A stretch of 28,583 nt of DNA from Balamuthia mandrillaris. Lineage: Eukaryota; Discosea; Longamoebia; Balamuthiidae. Within the stretch, counting starts at the first letter, position 1. Every line of letters starts with the position of its first letter. Under the pieces are notes generated by a model that did no database searches, was not told the origin of the DNA, and saw only the letters and a list, made by a program, of their open reading frames with translations. Shown here piece after piece: positions 1 to 10,528 of the stretch. The position numbers and the translations under genes are program-made. The stretch is taken from assembly GCA_031835245.1 (NCBI GenBank), contig JAVKOQ010000546.1, forward strand, positions 1 to 28,583, given 5' to 3'.

Positions 1-1999
1 GTGGAGGACGAGGGAGCTGCCCATATATCAAGCAGTGATGTGGTAGAGTCTTCCATGTGATGATGAGGGTGGTGATGAGGATAGGCAGCTTCACTTGGTG
101 ATGGGGTAGATGGAAAGGAATAAGGGCCTGTGACGTCTCGCCCTGAAGGAGACAAGTCGCTAGTCTCTTTCAATGAAGCCGGTTCTCCTATTGTTGAGAA
201 TAATAATAATAAGAAGAAGAAGAAGAGAGAGAGAGAGAAGAGAGGAACGAGAAGAGAGAGCAGGGTATCCAGGATGAAACTATACCAGTAGTGGGAGTAG
301 GGCTGGACGCGAGAGAGTTTGATATGGAGCTACCAGAAGATGAAACAGAACCAGATGACTGCATTGACGTGTTAGTAGTGGGGATGGGTGAGTGAGTAGC
401 TGCCGAAAGGCGAAGGAACCAAGGGTCTTTGCTGCCTTTCTTAACGGACGGTTTAAGGGAGAGGTTGTTAACCCAAGACCGTCGTCCTCCTTTTTGCGGA
501 GAGATCGTAGACGCGATGCTCAATGGCTGAACGGCTTCTATGAGTTGCCGCTGCTTTTCTTTTGCTCTCTTTAGTTTCCTATCTTCCTCTTCTTCCTCTT
601 CCTCTTCCTCGTCTTGCTTTTTCTGGTCTTCAAGCCTCAAAGAGTAAAACGGCAGTTGCAGGTCAGTAGCAGCAGCTTCTCTGTTTGCAGTATTCTGAAG
701 GTCCAGCAGGCAAAGTAAGTTCTCCTGCCCAGCAAGAAGGTTAAACACGTCTTGCTCCTCGTCGTCGAGGCTGGCTTCGTCCTCAACGGATGGAAAAGAA
801 ACTGGTGAGAGAGAGTTTAAAGTGGAGGCAGCAGCGCTCTGCACTGCTCGTGGTGGTTGTTGTTGTTGAAGGGAGTGGTGGTAATGAGGATGGAGTTCGC
901 CAGTAACGGCTTCAACGATACTGTCAACCTCTTCTAGCAATGGCAAGTCAGCTATGTTGACAAGCTCTTCCTCCACGCTCCAACCAGTCAAACTCTTTCC
1001 CCTTTCTTCCTCCTTTTCTTTTTCCTCCTCCTCTTCTTCCTCTTCCTCCTCCCCTTTCTTGTTGTGGCTTGATCTTACGGTGGCTGTGGCTGCTGCGTAG
1101 GCTGCAGCAAAAGGCGAACAAGCAGTGGTAGTGACAGTGGAGGCGTTGCGTAGCTGCTGCCAGCAGGCGTTGTGGTGGTTCTCCTGCTGTTGACCACTAT
1201 AGTGGTTGTGGTGGTTGGCGGGTTGGTCAAAGGGAGGGGCTGCCTTGGCTGTCCCTCCTCCTGCTCCTGCTCCTGCCCCTGCTCCTCCTCCTCCTAGCTC
1301 AAGGCTGTGGCTGAGTAGTTGTAGGTGGGGCAAGCCAACGGTTAAAAAAGTGCCCAACGGGTCTCCGCAACTTGCCTCTTCTTCTGCTTCTTCTTCTTCT
1401 GCTTCTTCCTCCTCTTCCGCCCCCTTCCACCACTTACTCATACAATAGGCTCTCCTTGCTCCCCTGTCCCTGTCCTTGTCCTCGTTCCCGTAGCCGCTGC
1501 TGCTGGCAGGAAGGTATGATCCGCCGCCGAAACCGTCGCTGAGGTCGTCCAACTTGCTTTTGTAACCGTCACTAGCGCCACCTGCGCCACCCAAGTTCAC
1601 GGCGCAAAGACCCTCACCGCCGCCAAACGCAGCAGCGGCGGCAGCAGCAGCAGGGGAGGGAAGGCAGCCCCCAGCCAGCGGCCATTGAGGGTGGTGCGGC
1701 TGCTGCATAAGGGCAACCCCTCCCTCGCCTTTCCGTAGTTTTTCCCTGGCTTCCACGTGGGCTACACCGCCTCCCTTCTCTGCGGCCCCACCCAGAGGAG
1801 GGTTTCTCCTGTCCTCTCCCCTGTCCTCTACGAGCCTGCCGTTACTTTCTGCCGCCGCTTGAAGCTGAAGCTGTGCGTGTCCCCCCAACCGTTCGTCTTT
1901 GTTGCCTCCTCTGAGGATGAGGATGATCCAACGCAAGGGCGCTTGCTTTACGTCTTGGTCACCCACCAGCAAGTGCGCCGCCCTCTCTCCCTTTGGCAC
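1..1999 (-). CDS. Unrecognised low-complexity acidic protein, 3' end outside window
   Basis: A long minus-strand reading frame rich in Glu runs (about 440-400 bases apart in the gene), Ala/Gly repeats, His-Gln stretches and Ser clusters. I recognise no domain. The only non-repetitive parts are two short acidic/hydrophobic stretches (around NIADLPLLEEVDSIVEAV and DVFNLLAGQENLLCLLDL), which look like amphipathic or transactivation-type helices, and a basic Trp-containing segment near KKGSKDPWFLRL. The frame seems to stop at 188-190, but a GT-AG intron (285..188, 98 bases) fits in phase there. The frame then stays open over 187..1 and runs off the left edge. No ATG lies near position 1999; the frame opens there with a GTG, so the true start is probably in an upstream exon within 2000-2290, which I could not place. 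It lies head-to-tail downstream of the UGGT gene on the same strand. A nuclear regulatory protein is possible, but that is a guess from composition only. Confidence 0.6.
188..285 (-). other. Intron in the low-complexity gene, with CT/CTT repeats
   Basis: On the minus strand the donor reads ACTACTG|GTATAG and the acceptor reads CAACAATAG|GAGAACC. Splicing joins a phase-1 codon (G + GA) and keeps the frame open to the window edge, whereas unspliced reading stops at once. The intron holds CT, CTT and ATT simple repeats on the sense strand. Confidence 0.65.
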
Positions 2000-2293
2000 T
2001 TTACTTTTTCAACCACGAAAAAAGAAAAGGAGGGGAGGCGTAAAAGGGGAGGGGGAAGGGAGGCGGGCACCACTGCCCAACAACCATGCACAGTGGTAAC
2101 CACTGCCCCATGGTTGTTTTGCCGCTGCACACCACTCCTCCTGTGCCCCCCGCTCCCCACCAGCAGCCGCAGCAGCCACGAATGAATGGAATGACCAAAA
2201 AAAGGAGAGCGATAACTGACTATGAGATGTTTTATGTCTATAACTATTATTATTGGCAAGCGCCATCTGCTGCTGCTGCTGCTGCTGCTCTTC
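2000..2293. other. Spacer between UGGT and the low-complexity gene
   Basis: Several overlapping short frames on both strands, none convincing. It includes a TGC trinucleotide run (about 2268-2290) right next to the UGGT stop. The minus strand probably carries the promoter and first exon of the downstream gene: an ATG in a good context near 2098 and a pyrimidine-rich stretch near 2060-2015 are candidates, but I could not prove a splice. Confidence 0.4.
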
Positions 2294-5200
2294 TCACAAA
2301 AGGATGGGTTGGGGATCATTGGATGAAGCAACCGTAGGGAAGGGAGATGACGCCGAGAGCCGCGCCTCCTCATCGCCTTCGCCATCACCCTCGTCAGATT
2401 GTGGTTGGTGGTGTTCCACAGGCGAATTGTTGTTGGCAAAGCGCTCAAACACCCGCCGCTCCAACTCCTTCACTTCGTTGTCCAAACTCGTCCATTCCGA
2501 CACTATCCGCACGGCGTTGTCCAGCTTCGGTGTCTTAGTCATTGGGTTGTTACACTTTCCAAAAAAGTTAGACAAAGACTAAGGCGAGCAAGACCAACAG
2601 AAAGATGCTCACCAAATCGATGGTCTTGGCGTTGGCTTTGGACTCATCGTCACACCAGGTCTCGCACCATAGCCACTCCTGTGGGAGAGAGAATATGGGC
2701 ACGTGGTGTTGCAAGTAGTTTGGCAGATCTTGGTCCAAGTTGGCCAGAGAGTTAGCGTCCCTGCTTAGCCCGTTGTATGTCTGCCGCAGTATGTCTCCTG
2801 CTCCCATCTTACGGAACCGATCCAAGTCAATAACATAGAGAGCACTTTTGTAAAAAAAATAAGGCAAAAAAAAAGAGAAGATTTTAGTCAGAAACTGCAA
2901 GAAGAGTAAGAGGGAATGAGAATAAGGAGACCTAATGTGATAAGGTCTTCCCCCCAAGTGGTCGTTCCAAAAGCCTTTCTTCCAGAAGCGAAAGCCCTCT
3001 ATTTCCTCCCTGCTATCACAGAAAGGGGTATACCCATAAGGTGCTCCATGCAGATCCATGTCTTTCAATTCTTTTAAATCTGCTCTCACAATCTTGTTGC
3101 GCGAGTTAGTGCTTGAAGTTGCCAGGGACGAGAGTAGAGAGCAGAGAAGCAGGGAAGAGAGAAGAGGAGGAAACCAACCTGATCAGCGTCCACGTAGATA
3201 ACCTTTTTCAATCCAAGCGGAAAGAGTACATCCAAGAAGAGGATCTTGTAGCTGCGTACCAAAAGTAAGTATGAACTGACAAGGTTATGTAGGAAAAAAG
3301 GAGAAAGTGAGCATTACCCCCAAATGATCCGCTGCTTTTCGGTTTCCTGGTGCAACCATGATGGCCACTTGTAGGTAACCAGCTGAACACTGCAGTTGTA
3401 TGCCTCACACATGTGGGGAATAAATTCCTGGTTGGTTTGCTGTTAGTGTCGTTTCTTCATCCAGGAATGATGTAATATTACAAGCACAAACCTTAAAGCG
3501 AGGAGACAAAAAGTTGTTCAAGAACCAAAACTTGACAGGAGATTTTGTATTCTTCAGAACGCTAAGCATCATTATTTTCAAGAAGCGTTCATACAAATGG
3601 CCTGTTGCAACAGAAAAAACGTGTATTGTATCATCATCTTCTTGCTTAATTTGAGGTTTAGGTTGCTCTCCTCCAAATAGGCTTTTTCCGACAAAAGCAT
3701 TTTAAAAGTCAGAATAGGAATATCGTCAAACACAATTGAAAGGCGTACTTGGTGAATGAGCTCCATAGTCCAGTTGGCTGGGCAGGCTCTTCCTCTTGAG
3801 TCTCTCCATCCTCATTCAAAAGAGACTCTGTCTCCATGCCTGGTTGTTTGGCAACCTTTACCACGGCAAAAAAAAAAGTCAGCTCCGTTAAACTGTTAAA
3901 GCAACCAAAAGATCTACCTTTAGCATGACATAATCTCCCTGGAAGCTAGATACAGAAATGGGCCATTGAGAAACAGGATTGCGTTGGCTGTCCAGCAGAT
4001 GATATATGCGACTACCACGGCCAGAAGCCAAGTTTATGTACCATACTCCTGGATTGGCAGGCAATTGGAAGTACCCATAAGACATCACCAACGTATCTGC
4101 TACTTGTGGATCTGTCAAACTGCCAAGATTCAACTGCAGTCCCGATGGAGTATCCTTGAAAATGTATTCCAAACACGTTCCTAAAAACGAGAAAAATAAA
4201 TGTTAGTGGTAACTCCCCATCAAAGACGTGAGAACAAAAACAAACAACACCGACCTTCTATAAGCAAATTCTCCAGCCTAAACGTGGCAGAGAGCACGTT
4301 TTCCGTCTTGAGGTCGCTGAGTCGAATGTTATCGAGGTCGTGGACTGCAGAAACAGCTTGAACTAACCACGTGCGCGGTGTGTCCATGGTCAACGAAAGC
4401 AGCTGATTGTGGGGCAAATTGTTAAATGTGGCTCGTAGATCTCGGTAGGCATATCTGCATTGAATGAGGCACGACGAGAATGAGACCAGGGATGAACATC
4501 ACGAAAACTAAATGAGGCAAATAATCTGAAGGAGCGTACTCATCGGACTCCGTAAAAAGATCCTCATTTTGTAAAGTGACGTATCGGTAGAAAGATTTAA
4601 GAGGGATGTCTTTCAAGTCTTTGCTTGGATTTAGCACAACATTGACGGTGAGGCCCAATTCCTTGACCAAAACCTACGATTACCGAAAAAAAAAAAAGAT
4701 TAGCAAGACAATCAGGAGAAAGCATCGCTACACTTGATATCAAACCATCAGAACAGGTGTAATCTTTTGGGAAAGTTTGCTAACTGGATTAAGCACAGCA
4801 GTTACCAACAGAGATTTGGCTGATCCAGTAGTACCAACAACAAAGTCGCTGAAAGATAAAGAGTGCAAGTATTAATAGTCTTTCAGAGCAACTAACGAGA
4901 AAGAGGACAACGTACGGAATGAGATCCCCTACAGCAACCTTGTGGGGTTGAGTTTTGTAGTCGTGACCAATGAGAGACGCTGTAATCATTTGAATATCGC
5001 TTATGTAGGAGCTGGTGAGGAGATCAGGGTCGGCTACATCATACTCCGCTGAAGAGAGGAGAGCGGCCAAGGCATTTGCACCCGTTGCTCCCATGAACTC
5101 GGTCACGAGAGCGAAATCAGAAGAGCTAAGGTGCTCCTCATCGCTAAGGCTAACGAGCCTGCCATTGCTAAGAATGGCACGTTGAGAGCTATCCAAGCCA

Positions 5201-8200
5201 AGCTCCTCCACACAAAATTCTTTCTCTCTCAGCGCTCTTTCCTGGTGCGCAGCCAGCTGGTGGTCCATAAGAGCAATAAACTTGCCAGGTTCATCGATGA
5301 GGTTGGATTCTAGGGCTATCCTGTCGATCAGTTGTCGTGTTTCTTCTTGATTCAGAACTTGATGTTGTGAGAGGGCGATCACTGCGTTTGCTAACAGGCG
5401 TGTGGCGAAAGGAATTATCTTTTTCATGGGTTTGGCGTAGGAAGGATCTGTTACAGTCATCAGCGCTCGGGTGAACAAGGCATTATGCAGTTGCTGCAGA
5501 TCGGTGTTGTGCAACAAAGTGAGACGAACATTGCTATGCTTTTGTTCCTCCTGTGCCTATGAATTTTTGGAATCACATTTTATGTCACAGCCAACAAAAT
5601 AGAAACCGTTTGACATTAGCAAACTTACCACAAAAAGCAGCGTATCCAATGCAAGCTCTGCACCTTTAATTGTTGTCAAATCAACGACAACCTGGTTAGA
5701 TATGGACTTAACCAAATGGTCCGCTAAGTAAGCAACCAAATAAAGAGGTACAAGTTAGTAATGGGGCAAGCAAAAAGAATATAACGCTTCCCCAGTATAC
5801 TCACCAGAGGAAGACGCAAAGTAACGGGTGTTAAAGAGGTCCGCATGTCGCAATAACGGAACAAAGGTAATCTCGCTGGGAGGCGCGCATATTTTAGCGT
5901 TGTACCTGCTGAAAGTGCCAGGCTTGGACAAGTGCCAGCTGTAAACATCGTCTTGAGGCGAGAGTTCGTGTGCCGTGAGCGCGTTGGCTACTTCGGCGTA
6001 GCCGTAGTAGGCTACCTTCATAAGCTCTTGCTCAAACTGTGTGATGAATAATGCTGTCAATCCTCATTCCCGAACTGAAACAAGGCGTGTACACAAGGTA
6101 GACGAGAGCAGTACCATACGAATGGTTGCGGGTGTGTACTGATTCACCACGCCATTTGAAAAAACGAAAACTTCCTGTTGTGGATCCTTGAGAACAGCAC
6201 CTTTGGTACGCATGAAGGCTAGCATTTTGCGTATATTGGCATCATAGCGGTTACTCTCTGCAATATTGGTCCCCCAAGAGATATTTACTTCATCCTCTGT
6301 TACGCTGGACGAATATACAGCCTGTTTAAAGGCGTTGATGAAATCCTCTTCGCTCAGTGCACTGGTTTCATCCATTTCTCGTGTCATAACATAAGCCTTA
6401 CAAAAAGAAAATAATACTAGTCAGAATGGGGAAGTGACAAGAAGCTATAGAAATGAAAGGGAAAGACCTGTTTGAGGAACATTGCAGCTTTACGCATTCC
6501 ATGACGGTCATGAATGTAAAAGTAGGCTCGAACAACATGAAGCACGAGTGGATCGAGGTCGTCCATGTCGATTAGATCCAACGACGCTTTCTGTTGCTTG
6601 CCAGAAGAAGGCAAAGCACCACTGCTGGCTAGCTCTTGGAGTTCTTCAGAGGAATGACTGTTGGCTTCATACTCTGATGGTGAGGACAATTCGTTGTTGG
6701 GAATATGAAACAGGAAGCCGAAGCGGATCGGGATACTGCTTGCCCAAATCTCGCACGCTCTTGATAGTAGCTGGAGACCGATAGGACTCGTGGGATTAGC
6801 CACCATTACCATGGTAAACAGATTTCTTTTTAGGCGGACAAAGGTCCCAGGGAATGTTTGCGAAAATACCTATTAACAACAATTATTTAAGAGCGAGTGA
6901 GATGGAGTGAGAAAGAGGGTTTGGGGGCAGTTACAGTGGTCAAACTGGAGGGCCACTGAGAATACATTGCGTCTGTCTCTAAGTCGTTGACCCACAAAAT
7001 CGAATTTTTAAAGGGTGGTTCCTCTTCGTCATCATCATCGTCCACAACGGGAACATCATCACGCAAGTCGAACCTCATATCAGAAAATTGGGGTTGTTGG
7101 GAAAGAGCAGTTGAGGCAATATCACTACTCAGGCCCTTGCTAGTTAAAAAGGCCATGCGTTCGTGTTGTTCTTTCAGCGCAGAAAGCATACTGTCGGCAA
7201 TGAACGTCCATTCTTGGTTAGAAGCAAAAAGTGGAATAGTAGAAGAGGAGGGCTTACTTATAGGCATTGACATTATCGTGGGAAAAGGGGATGCCATTTA
7301 TAACGAGCCCTTCAGAAAACATCATCTGATAGGCAAGTACCTGTTTGTTGGCATCAATGTTTTCTTGAATGGTGGCATTCAATTTTACTTTGCTAAGAGA
7401 GGCTGCTGCCGGAGGAAAGTTCTGACTGATGTCACGCATGACCATCAACGGATCTGACGCTTGTATGATCCGTTGACTAGCTTGATAGCCCAAATCTATG
7501 AAAGAGAGAAAGAGAATAAAAAAAGGACAGAACGGAACAGTCAGCACAATGCTTATTTTTGCAATGCCTGTACTAGAATAGAGCGACAGGAAGTCGAACC
7601 TTTAACTTGCCATGCCTTAAGCTGGCCAAAATCGTGCTCCTGGACAGTGAGCAAAAGATAGTCTTTAAAGGCATCCAGCTTGGAAGCTAGCTCAGGCTTT
7701 CGCTCTTTCAGGCGTTTAAACATGAATCCCTCGACCTCACCTTCCTCTTCTTCGCCAGCGCTCAACACCTCTTGTTCTTCCCCGCCGTCGCCCTCGACTT
7801 GAGTGTCATCGATGGCCTTGTACTCGGTGCTCTTGACTACCAGCTCCACGCCGTATCCCTGAAGGGGCAGTGGCACCGCACTTTTGGCGTATGAGTGACG
7901 CAAGGCGTAATGGAGAAGGCCGTTGGTGGAGGCCTCCTTCAACAAGTTGTGATACTCCAAAAATCCCTCCGAAGCAAAGTTGGCATAGAGAACTGCCTCG
8001 ATGGCAGCCTTTGGTTGTTTGCTCGGGTGAACGTGCTCCTGCTTGCCCAACAGAAACAGGGTCGCGTGCTCGGTAGCCTTTGTGTTGCCCTGCACGGCAG
8101 CATGCAGAAGGGCCTGCTGTAGGTCATCCTTGCTGCAGAGGCGCTGGGAGAGGTGCGAGAGTTGCACCCATGTGGTGCTGTTGCACTGTTGCTGCTCTCC

Positions 8201-8720
8201 GACTGCGAGGAGCTGCTCGGCAAAGCTCCTGAACATTTCCACGGCGGGGCTGTAGTGTCTAGTTCGCAGGGCATACCTGAGGAAGGGCACTTGGTCCGCG
8301 GCCAGTTGGGTGGCCGCCTCGATCACTCGTTGGTACTCCTCCTTTTGGTGTAGTGGCGGTTGCTGCTGCCTCAACTGAGCAAAGAGCTCGACGAAGGCCC
8401 AAAACTTTGCATTGCTGTCTTCCGCGAAAAACTCGCTTGTTGATGGTGGTGTTGGTGATTGAGGAGGCGGTCGTTTAGTTCCGGAAGGACGGTTTTGTGT
8501 TTTGTTTTTTTGTTTTTGAAATGGGGTGGGGTAGGGCAACATACCTTGCTTCGAGAGCGAGCGGCGTGACGCCCCAGCCAGCTTGTAAATCGATGCTGAC
8601 AACCTTCTTTTGAGAGTCCAACGCAGCACAAGACCAACACAGTAACAGCGTTGCCATCGCACAGTAAAGCAGCCAATGCAGGCCCATCAGCCGGTCCATC
8701 CGCCTCCTGGTGACAGCCAT
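2294..8720 (-). CDS. UGGT: UDP-glucose:glycoprotein glucosyltransferase, complete, 20 exons
   Basis: ER-lumen folding sensor that re-glucosylates N-glycans on misfolded glycoproteins so that they re-enter the calnexin cycle. Exons (minus): 8720-8545, 8435-7600, 7495-7258, 7190-6935, 6869-6468, 6396-6120, 6062-5805, 5723-5629, 5556-4916, 4848-4746, 4673-4540, 4454-4255, 4180-3918, 3855-3749, 3681-3492, 3427-3318, 3251-3179, 3092-2932, 2844-2613, 2554-2294. The phases agree and give 1670 aa (human about 1550). The ATG at 8720 gives Met-Ala, a basic stretch and a hydrophobic signal peptide ending near CAALDS. The N-terminal thioredoxin-like region matches the family at [15 protein letters not shown] and [14 protein letters not shown]. 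The GT24 catalytic domain follows [15 protein letters not shown]; its DxD metal site is VDADQ (D1450/D1452, codons 3190-3182), with APYGYTPFC and [14 protein letters not shown] after it. Odd: the C-terminus ends PILL with no KDEL-type signal. It shares a divergent spacer with the Nudix gene. Confidence 0.97.
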
Positions 8721-8988
8721 TTTTCCAGCAGCAGCCTGAAAAAAAGAAAACACGCACACACAAGCTTGCTTGTGCTCTCTCTCTCTCTCTCTTTGGCCTT
8801 TGCTCCTCTTCTTCTTTTTGTCTTTGGTTTCTTTTGTGTTTTTTTTTCCGGTGAACTACACGTAATCATAGGATTGGTCGATCAACTTGATGGGAAGAGA
8901 TCAAAAGGAAAGACAGGGGAGTGGACAAGAGAGAGAGGAAACTGCCGACGAGAGACAGGTAGCACCCCCATCACAGGCAACAATAATA
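8721..8988. promoter_or_regulatory. Divergent spacer, UGGT / Nudix gene
   Basis: About 270 bases between two start codons pointing apart, so both promoters should lie here. It holds a CT run at about 8776-8791 and T-rich stretches near 8811-8849. An in-frame upstream ATG (8890) could lengthen the Nudix protein, and another at 8759 could lengthen UGGT, but the latter would put extra residues before a good signal peptide. No clear TATA box was found. Confidence 0.45.
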
Positions 8989-10351
8989 ATGGCCCAAAGA
9001 GAGGAGGAAGAAAGAGGGCCAGTGGCTGCCGAAGCGCGGCGATGGGACCGCTTCTTTTTGCAACGGCTGCACGAGTTTGTGCTGCGAGATGAACAACGTA
9101 AAGCTCCAAGAGTCGCTTTGCCGTCCAGGAACCGAGCTTCTGTTGCCATCGTCATTCGTGTCTCACCGCGCGAGGGCGAGGACCCGTCCCTCGTGGCTGC
9201 AAGTGCTGCTGCCAGCACCGACATGTTTTCATTCTTTGACCGTAGGACTCTCCTTCTTCTTTCCCCTTGAGTTGAGGGTTATGAGTGGGAAAAGAGCTCT
9301 AACAAACAACCTTCCACATGAATAGAGGAGTGGGTGAAGCGTGGAGCACCCGAGATTTTGTTCATCAAACGTGCGATAAACCCGAGAGACCGGTGGAGCG
9401 GTCAGGTGGCCTTTCCTGGTGGACGTAGAGACGACAGTGATAGCAGCGACCAAAGTGTGGCTGAACGGGAGGTCAACGAGGAGATAGGGCTCGACCTATC
9501 GGACCGGAGGTACCAGCTCCTCTCTTGCTTGCACTGCTGATGCTGCTTTTCATTCATTGGACCTGTTCCCCTTCTTACGTGGTACCGTGCCTGATGATCA
9601 GAGGGTTTGCCATGCTGATGCAGCTGAACGACAAGTCTGTGTTTCGTACACATGCCAGTGACAACAAGAAGGACGGCCTCGTTCTCAGCAGTTTTGGTTT
9701 GTAGAATGCCCTTCTTGTTTGCTGTCGATAGAAGCACTCTTCTCTCCTGTCCACGCACTGACGCTAAATGGGATGCTCCGCTTTATTGAAACAACAGTAT
9801 ATTTGCAGCTTACCAAAGACACACCGCCACTTCACTTGAACCTCAAAGAGGTTCAATCGTACCGTTGGGTACCTGCCTCTTTCTTCCTGGACCCACAACT
9901 GAAGGTGCTGGCCTATCTCCTCGTATTCGATTCTCTTATGCCGCCGGTGACGGTATGGTACGCTTCCCTCTGGCGGCTATTAGGCAAATACCGCAGCGAC
10001 CATTTTTATTTTCCATCGCTGCTGCTGCCATCGCCCTCCTCTCAGAGCAAAACGCAGGCTGCCACCGACTATACCACGCTGCCATGGGCGTGGGGTGCCG
10101 ACCAAGTGCGCTTCATCAATGGAGAAGAGGTCAAGGAGTACGTGCTTTGGGGACTATCGTTGAACGTGTTGGGCACCTTCCTGGATACGTTGGGATGCTC
10201 CAATCGGCTATGCTTTCCTGGCAATACTCCCTTCAAATCTCGTTCTCTACTGTTGAATGTTTTGTTGGAGCGACAGCACCGGCATGAAACAGAGGAGTTA
10301 CAGGCCCGCACCTCTCCTCCTCCTTCTATCAAAGTTACTGCTAAACTTTGA
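8989..10351 (+). CDS. Nudix hydrolase, coenzyme A diphosphatase type (NUDT7/NUDT8-like)
   Basis: Probably cleaves the diphosphate of CoA or acyl-CoA, giving 3',5'-ADP and a phosphopantetheine product. Exon 1 is 8989-9241 and its intron is 9242-9325 (CC|GTAGG to AATAG). Exon 2 then carries the family signature WSGQVAFPGG followed by a Nudix box, GGRRDDSD plus seven residues plus REVNEEIGL. This is the NUDT7/NUDT8 spacing, and the Glu residues of REVNEE are the metal ligands. The frame re-opens about 9720-10351 with VYLQLTKDTPPLHLNLKEV and YRWVPASFFL, as expected after the box in this family, and ends with a long tail containing YVLWGLSLNVLG. The part between, about 9510-9770, is not resolved: two frames are open but neither clearly continues the fold, so there is an intron I cannot place, or a frame break. 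The start could be the upstream ATG at 8890. The tail converges on the dynamin gene. Confidence 0.85.

Positions 10352-10354
<3 letters not shown>

Positions 10355-10391
<37 letters not shown>
10355..10391 (+). repeat. (TC) dinucleotide tract
   Basis: A perfect TC run of about 37 bases, four bases after the Nudix stop codon, in the 177-base convergent spacer between the Nudix and dynamin genes. It would lie in the Nudix 3' UTR. Confidence 0.95.
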
Positions 10392-10395
<4 letters not shown>

Positions 10396-10528
10396 GTATT
10401 CTATTGAAAAGGAGGCATGAAATGTTTACTCAGATTATCTTAGTTCAATATGGAGTAGGAAGAAGAAGAAGCACTCCACCACCCTCTGAAGGCCTCCGCT
10501 ACTATTTCTAGCCTCAAAAGAGGAAAGC

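Noticed and set aside
1206-1448. Plus-strand Pro-Ala/Ser-rich frames over the left-edge gene
   Set aside because: They are reverse readings of Gly/Ala and Glu repeats in the minus-strand frame.
7570-7610. B-box-like GGTTCGACTTCC on the minus strand in a UGGT intron
   Set aside because: No matching A box or acceptor stem upstream; it coincides with a normal splice donor.
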